From Opitutaceae bacterium (lineage in GTDB: Bacteria > Verrucomicrobiota > Verrucomicrobiia > Opitutales > Opitutaceae): DNA of 64,000 bases. Made by a program: the position numbers and the translations under genes. Position 1 is the stretch's first letter; every line of letters starts with the position of its first letter. The stretch is taken from NCBI GenBank assembly GCA_018402455.1, contig JAGYIG010000005.1, positions 80,556-144,555 on the forward strand, in the 5' to 3' direction. Positions 9,918-19,116 of the stretch are shown piece after piece. Under the pieces are notes generated by a model that saw only the letters and a list, made by a program, of their open reading frames with translations, made no database searches and was not told where the DNA came from.

Positions 9918-11024
9918 CTAGGGTTGGGGGGGCTCGGACATGAGCTGCACGGCTTGGCCGGGGCGCAGGGTCTCATTGCCGCGAGTGATCACCATTTGTC
10001 CGGGTTCGAGCCCGTTCACGATTTCCACCTGATCGGAGAAGGTGCGGCCCAGGTCGAGTCGCCGCATGGATGCGGTCCAAGTCTCCCCGGCGCGCTCGGC
10101 GACCCAGGCGTTGACCGTGCCGTCGGCTCTACGGATGACCGCATCCCGGGGCACGGTCAGCACGGCTTGCCCGCTGGCGATGAGGAAGGTCACCCGGGCC
10201 GATTTTCCGGGCATGATGGGGGGCGAACCTTCGCGGGGCTCGATCCGCACCAAGGCGGAACGGGTGTTCGGATCGCTGACGGGAATCCGGGCGGTAATGC
10301 GGCCGGTCCGGACCACGCCGGGCGCCGTGCTGAGTTCAAATTCCACCGGGGTCTCGGAGGAGATTTCCCCGAGTCGCTCCTGGGGCACCTGCACATCGAT
10401 TCGCGCGTTGGCCAATGCGACCAACCGCATGACGGCGGTGCCGGTGGTCACCCATTCGCCGGCCTCGGTCAGCTTACGCGTGATGACGCCATTGAAGGGA
10501 GCGATGACCTGGTGGCGGTCCAGCCTCTCCTGCTGCTCAGCCCGCGCCGCGGCGGTTCGCTGGCTGGCGGCGGTGGCGATGGCTGCCTCCGCCTTGCGGG
10601 TCATGGCCAGGGTCTCGGGAATGGAGTTGCGGTCCAGCAGGCGGCGGGCTTCCGCCAGCAGGCGCTGGCTTTCGACCGATTGCGCCTGAGCTTGAGCGTG
10701 GGCGGCCTCGGCCGCTTGGAGGGCCAGTTGGGCCAACGCCGAATCGAGCGTGAGCAGCACGGTGCCCGCAGTGACCTCGGCACCGGCATCGACGTGGACC
10801 TGTGCGACCAACCCACTGGCCCGGGGGGAAAGGGAGGCTTCCTGGCTCGGGGTGACGGTTCCGGTGAGGGTGAACTTCTCCGTGACGACTTCGCGCTTCA
10901 CCTCGACGGCCACCACCGGCACCGCCGGGACCTCTTGAGCGAAGAGCGCGGTCGCCCCGGAAATCGCGGCCGCTAGGAGAATCGTCATGCAGCGGCGAGG
11001 GGAGAAAAAGGAAAAAGGAGGCAT
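9918..11024 (-). CDS. RND periplasmic adaptor (membrane fusion protein)
   Basis: About 368 residues if started at ATG 11024 (MPPFSFFSPRR), giving a signal peptide that ends near ATALFAQ; another ATG at 10988 is possible. The mature protein shows the adaptor layout: a barrel-sandwich half (LTGTVTPSQEASLSPRASGLVAQVHVDAGAEV), an alpha-helical hairpin rich in Ala/Gln/Glu, the second lipoyl half (HQVIAPFNGVITRKLTEAGEWV) and the beta-barrel and membrane-proximal domains. Adaptors bridge an inner-membrane RND pump to an outer-membrane channel. It sits directly in front of pump 1 and 17 bp behind the NUDIX gene, forming a likely operon. Confidence 0.88.
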   Translation of the reverse strand: MPPFSFFSPRRCMTILLAAAISGATALFAQEVPAVPVVAVEVKREVVTEKFTLTGTVTPSQEASLSPRASGLVAQVHVDAGAEVTAGTVLLTLDSALAQLALQAAEAAHAQAQAQSVESQRLLAEARRLLDRNSIPETLAMTRKAEAAIATAASQRTAAARAEQQERLDRHQVIAPFNGVITRKLTEAGEWVTTGTAVMRLVALANARIDVQVPQERLGEISSETPVEFELSTAPGVVRTGRITARIPVSDPNTRSALVRIEPREGSPPIMPGKSARVTFLIASGQAVLTVPRDAVIRRADGTVNAWVAERAGETWTASMRRLDLGRTFSDQVEIVNGLEPGQMVITRGNETLRPGQAVQLMSEPPQP

Positions 11025-11041
11025 CGAAGTGCGGGCGGGGG

Positions 11042-11443
11042 CTAGACCGATGTGGTCAGATAATACTCTAAAACCGGAATGTCGGCTGGCGCCAGTTTGG
11101 CCGTAGAAATTTCGGACCGGGTAAGCCACTTGATGGCGCGGTGCTCGATCGCGCGGGGGCTGGGGGAGGTCGGTGCCAGACTGGCCACGAAGGGGAAAAG
11201 GCGAATGTGGGTGGGGCCGTAGTCGTGCTCCACCGGAGGGAGCGGGCGGATGGTCCCCAGCACACAGCCCAACTCCTCCTCAATCTCGCGCCGCAAGGCC
11301 GTCTCGGGCGTTTCGAGGGCTTCGATCTTGCCGCCGGGGAATTCCCATGCGCCGGCCAGGTGTTTGCCGGAGGGCCGCTGGGCAATGAGCACCTTGCCCT
11401 CCGCTTCGATGATGACGCAACAAACGGGAATCAAGGCCGGCAT
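11042..11443 (-). CDS. NUDIX hydrolase, MutT-like
   Basis: The 133-residue protein has a complete NUDIX box (GX5EX7REUXEEXGU), running from GGKIEALETPE to RREIEEELG at about residues 38-60. The start MPALIPVCCVIIEAEGKVLIAQRPSGKHLAGAWEFPGG fits MutT-type 8-oxo-dGTP diphosphatases, and the size (MutT about 130 residues) agrees. These enzymes hydrolyse oxidised nucleoside triphosphates in the cytoplasm and prevent mutations. Assignment to MutT itself rather than a related NUDIX enzyme is inference. It is the first gene of the run NUDIX-adaptor-pump; the functional link to efflux is not obvious. Confidence 0.88.
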   Translation of the reverse strand: MPALIPVCCVIIEAEGKVLIAQRPSGKHLAGAWEFPGGKIEALETPETALRREIEEELGCVLGTIRPLPPVEHDYGPTHIRLFPFVASLAPTSPSPRAIEHRAIKWLTRSEISTAKLAPADIPVLEYYLTTSV

Positions 11444-11574
11444 AGTCGGGCAAGTTAGGGGCCGGAGCCGGGCCGTGGAAAGCTTCGACCGTATTTTTCT
11501 ATCCCGACAGGCCCCGCCGTTTATCCCCGTTTTCTGCTCGCGGTTGGGGGGCTCCGGCGCAATCTCCCGTCCGC

Positions 11575-11590
11575 GTAACCATCCGGTTAC
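11575..11590. promoter_or_regulatory. Palindromic operator candidate, site 1
   Basis: GTAACC-ATCC-GGTTAC, a perfect 6-bp inverted repeat with a 4-bp spacer, 38 bp in front of the SSS symporter start at 11629. The same half-sites and spacing occur at 16017 and 21579 before other genes of this block, so a shared dimeric transcription factor is likely. Confidence 0.65.
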
Positions 11591-11628
11591 CTTGTGGCCC
11601 GGTCTCCGAACACCTCCGATTTCCCCCC

Positions 11629-13395
11629 ATGCCTGAACTGAGCACCGTCAATGCGATCGATTACGCGATGATCCTGCTCTATTTTGGCATTATCATCTTT
11701 GTGGGGGTCTATGCGGCGCGGAAAAACAAGGGCACGGACGATTTCTTCAAGGCGGGCGGCCAGGTGCCGTGGTTCATGGCGGGCGTTTCGAATTGGGTTT
11801 CGGGCTTCTCGGCCTTCATGTTCGTGGCCGCGGCGGGCTACACTTACAAAAATGGCACGAGCGCGGCGTTGCTGTTCACGTCGGCATTCTGGGCCTACCT
11901 CCTCGGCTACAAATACTTCGCGCCGAGGTGGCGGCGGGCCCGGATTCAGGCGCCGTTGGAGTTTTTGACCCGACGTTTCTCGGCCTCGACGACGTATTTT
12001 TTCACGGTGGCCTCGATTCCCATTCAGGTGGTGGGACTGGCGCAGGGGCTCTACATTCTGGCGATCTTTGTATCGGCGGCGGTGGGCTTGGATGTGGAGA
12101 CTTTCTCGGTGCTCGGCTGGGAGTTGTCCGGTCTGCAGATGACGATGTTGGTCGTGGGGATCGTGATGATTGTCTACAGTGTGATTGGCGGGCTGTGGGG
12201 GGCGGTGCTCTCGGACGCCGTGCAGGGGGTGGTGATTCTGGTGGTATCGATTCTGATCCTGCCGATTTCACTCCACTACCTCGGGGGCGATGCCGGGGGC
12301 ATGTTTGCCGGCTTCCACCGGTTGCTGACGGATTTACCGACGGAGTATCTGATGCCGCACGGGGATCCGACCAACCCGCTGTTTCTGGGGTCTTACATCT
12401 TCAGTATGATCCTCGGTTACAACGTCGCGTGGCATTTGGTGCAGCGCTACAACAGTGTGCCGACGGAGCGTGATGCGAAGAAGATGGCGATGCTCTGTGC
12501 GCTGCTGTCGTTGTTTGGGCCGCTGTTGTGGATCCTGCCGGTGATGGCCTCGAAGTTGATCTTCCCGGATATCGCGGTGCTGTGGCCCAATCTGGAAGCG
12601 CCGGAAGAGGCCTCGTTCGTGAGTCTGGCGATGCTCTTGCTGCCACACGGGATGATCGGGTTTGTGGTGGCGGCGATTCTTTCGGCGACGCTGGGGCACG
12701 CAAACGACGCGTTCAACTGGCTGTCGGCGGCGATTACCAAGGACGTCTACGTGCCGATGCGGAAGCAATTTGGGCTCAAAGCGGCGAGCGACCGGCATGA
12801 GATGCGGGCCGCGCAGGTCTTCATGTTGGTGGTGGGGGTGCTGGGGGTCGGGTTTGCTTTCTTCATCGCGACATTGGGCGGTGCGTTTGAGTTTAACCTG
12901 AAATATTTTTCGATGGTGATGCCTTCGATGCTGATGCCCGTGCTGTTGGGGATCATCTACCGCAAGACGCCTTGGTGGTCAGGGATGGCGTGCTTGATCG
13001 CTGGGGTGACGACAACCTTCACGCTTTTCTTCCTGGATCTGTTCCCCAACCACGTCTACCCGCGCAATGTCATCGGCACGGCCGTTTCAACAACGCTGGT
13101 GTTTGTGCTCTCGGCCTTTTGGTACCGACCTGATGACCCGCGCAGTGCGGCAGCGATCAAGCTGGATCGCGATCTACGCACACCAGTCGTGGAGGATTCG
13201 GCCGAGGCGGATCCAGCGGCGATGCAAGTCTACGGCATGGTCGGCAACGTGTGTTGGGTGTTGAGTGCGGTGTTGCTCCTTTGCGTGTTCCTCCCGGCGA
13301 CCGACATCGCCCCGGCCTCGATCAACGGAGTGGGGGCGGTGGTCCTCGCCGGGCTGGGATGGTGGCTGCGTCGCATCGCGCGGGTGGTGGTCTGA
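11629..13395 (+). CDS. Sodium:solute symporter (SSS family)
   Basis: The 588-residue, strongly hydrophobic protein has about 14 predicted helices. It begins with a short periplasmic stretch, then TM1 (AMILLYFGIIIFVGVYAAR), followed by the family sequence DDFFKAGGQVPWFMAGVSNWVSGFSAFMF, typical of SGLT-like SSS members. SSS proteins import sugars, amino acids or carboxylates with sodium; a carbohydrate substrate is inferred from the neighbouring lyase, isomerase and dehydrogenase genes. A cytoplasmic loop (about residues 505-545) precedes the last two helices. The palindrome at 11575-11590 overlaps its likely promoter region, so control by the block's shared regulator is probable. Confidence 0.88.
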   Translation: MPELSTVNAIDYAMILLYFGIIIFVGVYAARKNKGTDDFFKAGGQVPWFMAGVSNWVSGFSAFMFVAAAGYTYKNGTSAALLFTSAFWAYLLGYKYFAPRWRRARIQAPLEFLTRRFSASTTYFFTVASIPIQVVGLAQGLYILAIFVSAAVGLDVETFSVLGWELSGLQMTMLVVGIVMIVYSVIGGLWGAVLSDAVQGVVILVVSILILPISLHYLGGDAGGMFAGFHRLLTDLPTEYLMPHGDPTNPLFLGSYIFSMILGYNVAWHLVQRYNSVPTERDAKKMAMLCALLSLFGPLLWILPVMASKLIFPDIAVLWPNLEAPEEASFVSLAMLLLPHGMIGFVVAAILSATLGHANDAFNWLSAAITKDVYVPMRKQFGLKAASDRHEMRAAQVFMLVVGVLGVGFAFFIATLGGAFEFNLKYFSMVMPSMLMPVLLGIIYRKTPWWSGMACLIAGVTTTFTLFFLDLFPNHVYPRNVIGTAVSTTLVFVLSAFWYRPDDPRSAAAIKLDRDLRTPVVEDSAEADPAAMQVYGMVGNVCWVLSAVLLLCVFLPATDIAPASINGVGAVVLAGLGWWLRRIARVVV

Positions 13396-13461
13396 AGGGC
13401 AGGGTTTCATCCCCCCACAAAGAGTATGAAGGCCCCGAAGGTGGTGTGAGAGAGGCGGGGC

Positions 13462-13518
13462 GGGCGCGGTCAAACCGCGCCCTGCGATGCGAGGTAGGGG
13501 CGCGCTTCGTGCGCGCCC
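13462..13518. terminator. Two GC-rich hairpins between convergent genes
   Basis: Two perfect inverted repeats lie in the gap after the symporter: GGGCGCGGT/ACCGCGCCC (13462-13482, 3-nt loop) and GGGCGCGC/GCGCGCCC (13498-13518, 5-nt loop TTCGT). They separate two convergent genes and probably stop transcription from both sides, although no T-run follows. The style (GC-rich stem, TTCG-type loop) could also mark a repeated intergenic element. Confidence 0.45.
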
Positions 13519-13535
13519 ATTGTGGTGTGGCGGCC

Positions 13536-14759
13536 CTACGCGCCGCGCTTGAAGTAGTAGAAGCGTTGTTCGCGTTTGGCGTAGTGCGACAGGTTCGGCT
13601 TAACTTCGCTCTCGTCGAAGGACTCAACGGTCACTTTTCCGGTCGCGGGATCGAAGGCGTCCAACCTCAGTCCGGCCGCCCGATGCGGCTGGTTGACCTG
13701 CAGGTGCAGTTCAAAAAAGTTCAAGAAGTGTCCGGCGGCGTCCCGCACCCCGAGTCGGCGCAGGCTCGGATCGAAAAAGATCCATTGCCCGCTGTCCCGG
13801 TCGTAGATCTCGGGAACCGTATGGCCGCCGGCGAGGAGGAGTTCGAAATCACGTCCGCCGATGCCGGGGGCGGCATTGTAGAAGGTGTTGCGCATCCGGA
13901 TGAGCCGACAGGGCACGCCCAAGCTGTTAAGGGCGTGGGAGATGATCTCGCAGATGTTGGCGCACCAGCACCGGTCCTCGTCGGCCAGAAGCCGCTCGAA
14001 TTGGCGAAACGGATGGAGCCCGTTCATAACGTCGGACGGGGTGCCTCGGCGGGGTTCGAAATCGGTGATCAACTGCCGGGTGACCGCGCGAGTGACCTCG
14101 AGATTGGATTCACCCGGGGTGAACAGATGGCCCCAGCGCTTCTGCGCATAAGCCTGATCGGATTCGCTGGGCGCGTTGATGATCCAGTCATCCGCCTGCG
14201 AGTAGGCGAGTTGCAGGTTGGAGTCGCGCACGGTGATACGCGAGAAGGCGGTGCGGCCGGCCGCGGCATCCTGGGCGTTGGAATTGTATTGGAGATTGAG
14301 GAAATACTCCGGGGTGCGCTCACCATTGGCGGCCACGCCCCTCAGGGTGATGCGGTGGTGCTGCGCGGTCAGGCTCACGGTCTGGGGAAAACGCACGAGG
14401 AAGCTGTCCTCTTCGCTCCACGTTTCGGCTTCGCCTTCGCCGGAAACCTCCAAGTGATCGAGGACGAAGCCGGAGGCGGCCATGGCGAAACGCAGTCCCA
14501 CCCCCTCGTCGAGCCGATCCACCTGCCGGATCGAGAGAATTTCATCGCGGGGATACAGGGCCCAGTAGTTGCGATTATCGGCGACCACAATCGAGGTGTC
14601 TTCTGGCAGGCCGATATCCTGCAACGACACATCGGGCAGGGTTGCCGTGGGCTGGAAAGCGCCGGCTGGCTGCGCCCGAACGATCGCGGGGACCGCCAGC
14701 GGCGAGGCGGCGAGGAGCTTGACCAAGGTGCGGCGGGTGAGGGGCGTGGAGGAAGTCAT
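13536..14759 (-). CDS. Exported transglutaminase-like protein
   Basis: The 407-residue protein begins with a twin-arginine-like signal (LTRRTLVKLLAASPLAVPAI, residues 7-26). The middle of about 150 residues looks beta-rich and has no recognised family. The C-terminal part has a transglutaminase/cysteine-protease-like core with the triad in order: Cys266 in RCWCANICEI, His313 in LLAGGHTVPEIYD and Asp330 in WIFFDPSLRR. Such proteins may cleave or transfer amide bonds, but many are uncharacterised. Its start overlaps the end of the DegT aminotransferase gene by 4 bp (ATGA), so the two are translationally coupled and probably act together. Confidence 0.75.
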   Translation of the reverse strand: MTSSTPLTRRTLVKLLAASPLAVPAIVRAQPAGAFQPTATLPDVSLQDIGLPEDTSIVVADNRNYWALYPRDEILSIRQVDRLDEGVGLRFAMAASGFVLDHLEVSGEGEAETWSEEDSFLVRFPQTVSLTAQHHRITLRGVAANGERTPEYFLNLQYNSNAQDAAAGRTAFSRITVRDSNLQLAYSQADDWIINAPSESDQAYAQKRWGHLFTPGESNLEVTRAVTRQLITDFEPRRGTPSDVMNGLHPFRQFERLLADEDRCWCANICEIISHALNSLGVPCRLIRMRNTFYNAAPGIGGRDFELLLAGGHTVPEIYDRDSGQWIFFDPSLRRLGVRDAAGHFLNFFELHLQVNQPHRAAGLRLDAFDPATGKVTVESFDESEVKPNLSHYAKREQRFYYFKRGA

Positions 14760-15967
14760 CGCGAAAAGCGTTGGGCGACGGTGCGGATGGCCAGGGAGAC
14801 CTTGTCGATGTAGGAGGCAGTCATGGCTTCATTAAAAGGGAGGTGGACGCAGTCTTGGAGGAAGCTTTCGGACTCTGGGCAGCAGACTTGGGTGTAGTCC
14901 ATTGCGGTCAGACCGAAATCGCGCACGGGCCACGTGCCGGCAAAAAAGTTGTGCTGCTGGAAGAGGTCGTAGCGGTAGACCGGGTCGGGCAGATAGCTGT
15001 TCGCCTTCACCCCCTCGGCGACCAATGCGGCGACGAACTGATCCCGGGTGCCCGTGAGCTCAGCGAGGTCCAACCGAAAGATGTAGTTGTAAAAGGTCGG
15101 CGTATCCTCGGGGCGAAAAACGGGCGGCAGGATGCCGGGCACCTCGCTGATACCGTCGGTCAGCCGTCGGCCCATCGCGGTGCGGGGTTTGACTATGCGG
15201 TCGTGTTTTTCGAGCTGGGCGGTGCAGATGGCGGAGAGCGGTTCACTTATCCGGTAGTTGTAAGCCAGCTCGTCCGGATTGCGGATGCCGGTGATGCGGT
15301 TGTAGCACTTGTCGCCCCACTTCGCCAGGTGACTGGCCAAGTCTACCCGGTTGGTGCCCACCACGCCGCCGTCCCCGCAGGAGAGGTGTTTGTAGTCGTT
15401 AAAGGACCAGCAGCCCAAATCACCGATGAGGCCGACATAGTCGTTCCCGTAGCGGGTGCCCCACGCCTGCGCGCAATCTTCGATCACGACCAGTTGGTGC
15501 TCCCGTGCGATCTGCATGATCGCATCGAGGTCACACGGATTGCCGCAAAGGTGCACGGCGAGGATGGCGCGGGTCTTAGGGGTAATGGCGGCCCGGATGG
15601 AGGTCGGGGAGAGGTTGTAGGTGCGCGGCTCGATATCGGCGAACACCGGCACGAGCAACTGGTGCAGCATGCCGAGAACCGAGCCCATGTCGGTGATCGC
15701 CGGCACGATGACCTCTTCGCCCGGTTTGAACTTGAGGGCCGCGACGGCCAAATGCACGGAGGCGGTGCCGGAGGAGCAGGGGAAAATCGTCCGGAGCGGA
15801 TAGATCGCCCGAAAGGCCGCGTAGAGGTTTTCAGTCTGCGGCCCTTGCCAATAGAAAAGCGAATCCTGCTGCATGGCCTCGGTCAGGCGGGCGACCTCGG
15901 CATCACCCCAGCGCCGGGGCAGGGGGAACGGTTCGTCAACGATGGGAGGAGTGGGGGTTTGGGTCAT
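14756..15967 (-). CDS. DegT/DnrJ/EryC1-type PLP aminotransferase
   Basis: About 403 residues from ATG 15967 (MTQTPTPPIVDEPFP); an upstream in-frame start at 16015 would overlap the operator palindrome, so it is less likely. Family features: SSGTASVHLAVAALKFKPGEEVIVPA, a PLP-ring Asp in VVIEDCAQAWG, and the lysine region CWSFNDYKHLSCGDGGVV, where Lys is the Schiff-base residue. Family members transaminate keto-sugars of nucleotide-linked or free cyclitol type; whether the substrate here is a sugar is inference. The transglutaminase-like gene follows with a 4-bp overlap. The divergent lyase gene shares the 16017-16032 palindrome. Confidence 0.88.
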   Translation of the reverse strand: MTQTPTPPIVDEPFPLPRRWGDAEVARLTEAMQQDSLFYWQGPQTENLYAAFRAIYPLRTIFPCSSGTASVHLAVAALKFKPGEEVIVPAITDMGSVLGMLHQLLVPVFADIEPRTYNLSPTSIRAAITPKTRAILAVHLCGNPCDLDAIMQIAREHQLVVIEDCAQAWGTRYGNDYVGLIGDLGCWSFNDYKHLSCGDGGVVGTNRVDLASHLAKWGDKCYNRITGIRNPDELAYNYRISEPLSAICTAQLEKHDRIVKPRTAMGRRLTDGISEVPGILPPVFRPEDTPTFYNYIFRLDLAELTGTRDQFVAALVAEGVKANSYLPDPVYRYDLFQQHNFFAGTWPVRDFGLTAMDYTQVCCPESESFLQDCVHLPFNEAMTASYIDKVSLAIRTVAQRFSR

Positions 15968-16016
15968 GGCGAGAGGAACAGAATGACGGGAAGCAAGCGG
16001 CGGCGGCGAGGGCAAA

Positions 16017-16032
16017 GTAACCGATGGGTTAC
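16017..16032. promoter_or_regulatory. Palindromic operator candidate, site 2
   Basis: GTAACC-GATG-GGTTAC in the divergent gap between the DegT aminotransferase (start 15967) and the heparinase-like lyase (start 16147). One bound dimer could control both directions. Same half-sites and spacing as at 11575 and 21579. Confidence 0.7.
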
Positions 16033-16146
16033 TCTTGCGCCCGAGCGAGAAACGAGCTTGCTGGGGGGCCGGACCCGCTGCGGTTGTTCGCGGCAGACCG
16101 GCCCTGAAATTTCATCCGCCAACGCAGCTTCGATCACCCCCTGATT

Positions 16147-18258
16147 ATGCCTCATTTTTATTCCCGCCGCGAGATCTTGAAATTGTTTGGCGCCACCCCG
16201 GTCGTCGCGGCGGCGGGCGGTGCGATGGCGGCCCCGGAGCGCTGGTGGGGGCAGGCGATGCGGGAAGGCGAGGGACCCAAATTGTTTTTCACGGCGAAGG
16301 ACTTGCCCGGCATGCGAGAACGGTGGGCTAGGCATCCGCGATTTAGGGGCTTGCGCGAGGGGTTGATGCGGATTGACCGCGAGGAAGAGCGGACGTTTTT
16401 GCGGCAGGAAATCAATTACCACGATCCCCTGCGGGACATCGTGCGGGCGGGGGACCGGGCGGAATACATGGCCTGGATTTATCTCATGACCGGCGACGAG
16501 GATGCCGCCGAGCTCGCGGTGGAGTGTGTGCGGGCGATCATGAAGTTTCCGGTGTGGGATTTTTTCCTCGAGGGCGGCGAAAAGGTGGTGGCCGTGCAAC
16601 GGGCTTCCAGCACGACCATCGCGGTCTCCTGTGCGATCGACTACTTGGGCGACTTCATCACGGATGAAGAACAAAAGGAGTGGATCCGTAATCTGGGGGA
16701 GAAAGGCTGCGAACCGTGCTTCACGGGACTGCACAACATCCGTTATCCGCGGGAGTATCGGGGCTGGGACGTTAATCCCAAGACCCCCGTTGGCGCCGAG
16801 CGACTGAAGTTTCCGAATGACAGCTGGCGTCGTCCGGAGATCACGCAGGACACCAACCTGCGGGCAAAACCCGCGGGGGCCTTGGCAGTGGGACTTTCGA
16901 CCATCGCTTTGTATGGCGATGCCCCGTCTCAGGTTGATCGCTGGTTGGAGATGGCCGTATCGCACCTCAAGGCGTTCGAGCAGATCTATCTGCCCGACGG
17001 CGGTTACGGTGAGGGCGTGCATTACGCGGACTACACGACCCGGAGCATTATTGTGGGGCTGCAGGCCCTGAACACGAGTGGCGTGCTGCCGCTCGAGCTG
17101 GACATCAATTGGTCGGGCAACGTCGAGTCCTACCTGCAACTGTCCATGGCGACCAATGAGAACCCTTACGAGGTGGTCAACATCGGCGACAATGGCCGAC
17201 CTCGCGAGATGATGAACAACGACTATCAGACCGGTCAATTTGAGTTGCGCACCGCGGTCCCGTGCTGGGTGGCGCGCAAGAATCGCGACGGTCGCGCCCA
17301 GTGGTTTGGCGAAAACCTCGGGGCCCTCGACACGATTTGGTCATTCATTTACTACGACGAGACGGTGAAGCCGGTCGAACCACCGGCCGAGGCCAAGACG
17401 TGGTATTCTGATTTGCAGTGGATCGTAGCTCGCACCGGTTACGCCCCTCAGGACCTCGTCGTGAGTCTGCGCAGTGGGGTGGGTTACAATCACGAGCACG
17501 GCGACCGGAATAGTCTCATTGTAAAAGCCTTCGGCGAGCAACTCATCGCCGACCCGATCCGGCCGCCCTATAATTTCCATGATCCCTCTTGGATCATGCG
17601 GGAGTCGGCCGGGCACAGCGCGGTGCTGATCGACGGTGAGGGCCATCTCTACAACAACGGGGTGGAGGGCACCAACAAGACGATTTGCCAGGCGCGTATT
17701 TCCGAGCGGAAAACCGGTCCCGGCTATGATTGGTGGACGAGTGACGCCACCCAGCCGTATCGAGTCAGGAACTACAACACCCGCGCAGTCGTGCGCTCGA
17801 TCGTCGTGTTTTATGATTTACCCGCTGTGGTGGTGGTGGACCGCTTCACCAAGTATCGCGAAGAGTCGATCTACGAGGCGCGCTACTTTGGCTACAACTG
17901 GGACGGGCAGGCGACCCTCACTGCGGAAGGAGATCAGTTTACGATTCGTCGGCCCGAGGCGTTTGCTTCCGGCAAGGTGTATTGTCGAAATCCGTTTTCC
18001 CTCGACGTCGAACACCTGCCTATCCCGGAAGAGGTGGCCCGGCAGCATCCCTATGTCGTGCAACGCTCCACGGAGAAAAACATGGCGACGACGATGGTCG
18101 CGGCGATCGGACTCGGTCGCACCGGCCAGTCGGCGATGCCCATCGCGATCCGCGAGGTGGGTGACGCCATTGAGGTCTCCGTCGGCGGAGTCGGTCGCAC
18201 GGGGCGCGTGCGGATCGTGGATCAAGGTGACAGGCCGGAAATATCGGCCACGATCTAA
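16147..18258 (+). CDS. Heparinase II/III-family polysaccharide lyase
   Basis: The 703-residue protein starts MPHFYSRREILKLFG, a twin-arginine-type signal ending near AAAGGAMAAP, so it is probably exported folded. The middle part (about 60-400) looks like the alpha/alpha-toroid of heparinase II/III-like lyases, with QIYLPDGGYGEGVHYADYTTRS resembling the family's active-site region. The C-terminal half, with YNHEHGDRNSLIVKAFGEQLIADP and AGHSAVLIDGEGH, matches the beta-sandwich domain. Such enzymes eliminate uronic acid linkages in glycosaminoglycans or alginate-like polymers; the exact substrate is unknown. It is followed after 2 bp by the isomerase gene, one transcript. Confidence 0.85.
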   Translation: MPHFYSRREILKLFGATPVVAAAGGAMAAPERWWGQAMREGEGPKLFFTAKDLPGMRERWARHPRFRGLREGLMRIDREEERTFLRQEINYHDPLRDIVRAGDRAEYMAWIYLMTGDEDAAELAVECVRAIMKFPVWDFFLEGGEKVVAVQRASSTTIAVSCAIDYLGDFITDEEQKEWIRNLGEKGCEPCFTGLHNIRYPREYRGWDVNPKTPVGAERLKFPNDSWRRPEITQDTNLRAKPAGALAVGLSTIALYGDAPSQVDRWLEMAVSHLKAFEQIYLPDGGYGEGVHYADYTTRSIIVGLQALNTSGVLPLELDINWSGNVESYLQLSMATNENPYEVVNIGDNGRPREMMNNDYQTGQFELRTAVPCWVARKNRDGRAQWFGENLGALDTIWSFIYYDETVKPVEPPAEAKTWYSDLQWIVARTGYAPQDLVVSLRSGVGYNHEHGDRNSLIVKAFGEQLIADPIRPPYNFHDPSWIMRESAGHSAVLIDGEGHLYNNGVEGTNKTICQARISERKTGPGYDWWTSDATQPYRVRNYNTRAVVRSIVVFYDLPAVVVVDRFTKYREESIYEARYFGYNWDGQATLTAEGDQFTIRRPEAFASGKVYCRNPFSLDVEHLPIPEEVARQHPYVVQRSTEKNMATTMVAAIGLGRTGQSAMPIAIREVGDAIEVSVGGVGRTGRVRIVDQGDRPEISATI

Positions 18259-18260
18259 GG

Positions 18261-19073
18261 ATGGCTGCCGCGCAGTATCAGGTGGCGTTCTCCAGTCTCG
18301 GCTGTGCTGAGTTGGAGTTGTCGGAAGTAATGGAACTGGCCATCCGCCACCAGTTGTCGGCGGTGGAGTTGCGCACCCTTGGTGATCAGATCGACCTGCC
18401 CGGTTATTTTGCCCAACACTTCGGCGACCCCGGGGTGTTGGTGGATTACGTGAACTCGACGGGAGTGAAGGTCGTGGCGTTGGATGCCTCGTGCCGGTTG
18501 ATGGCTAGCGATGCGGAAGGTGAGGCGGAACTGCTGGCCCTCGCTCCTTGGGCGGAGGCTCTGGGAGGTATCCAGCTCCGGGTGTTCGACGGGGGTGAGC
18601 GACTGGATGAAGCCAGTATCGCTCAAGGCGTGGCGCGTTGGAATTGGTGGCAGCAACAGCGCGAGAAGCATGGCTGGAAAACTCAATTGATGATTGAGAC
18701 GCACGATACGCTGGTAACCGGCAATGCGGTGCAGCGTTTCTTGGATGCTGCGCCCGAGAGCACTGCGATATTGTGGGACGCCTTTCACACCTGGTCCAAA
18801 GGCGGCGAGGATCCGGAGCGAACGTGGTCGCAGATTCGAGATGCGGTGGTGCACATCCACGTCAAGGACGGCGTGGCGGGCGGCACCGAAGGGCGGGCAT
18901 TCACCCACACCCTGCCGGGGGCGGGAGGGTTTCCCATGAGCGCCTTGAAAGAACGGTTGTTGCGCGACGGTTACCGGGGACCACTCAGTCTGGAGTGGGG
19001 CCGCCAATGGCACCCCTACCTGCCGCCGTTGGATCAAGCCCTGGCCGCCGCCCACGCCTCGGGGTGGTGGTAG
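18261..19073 (+). CDS. Sugar phosphate isomerase/epimerase (xylose isomerase-like TIM barrel)
   Basis: The 270-residue protein has the AP-endonuclease-family-2/xylose-isomerase TIM-barrel pattern: FSSLGCAELELSEVMELAIRH at the N-terminus, then metal-ligand-containing strands TQLMIETHDTLVTG, TAILWDAFHTW, VVHIHVKDGV and GPLSLEWGRQWHPY. The ordered Glu/Asp/His residues fit a divalent-metal isomerase or 3-keto-sugar processing enzyme. Its start lies 2 bp behind the lyase stop, so it belongs to the same operon and probably processes a product of the lyase; the substrate is not known. Confidence 0.85.
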   Translation: MAAAQYQVAFSSLGCAELELSEVMELAIRHQLSAVELRTLGDQIDLPGYFAQHFGDPGVLVDYVNSTGVKVVALDASCRLMASDAEGEAELLALAPWAEALGGIQLRVFDGGERLDEASIAQGVARWNWWQQQREKHGWKTQLMIETHDTLVTGNAVQRFLDAAPESTAILWDAFHTWSKGGEDPERTWSQIRDAVVHIHVKDGVAGGTEGRAFTHTLPGAGGFPMSALKERLLRDGYRGPLSLEWGRQWHPYLPPLDQALAAAHASGWW

Positions 19074-19116
19074 CCGCCCGGTGCCCCGCCCCGCCCCGCC
19101 CCGCTCCCCCCGGAGT

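Noticed and set aside
14771..16144. Antisense frame over the DegT aminotransferase
   Set aside because: Overlaps a well-supported gene fully and has a random-like composition.
19080..19110. CCCCG repeat tract as a functional repeat
   Set aside because: Short low-complexity stretch in a GC-rich gap, no regular unit number or second copy seen.
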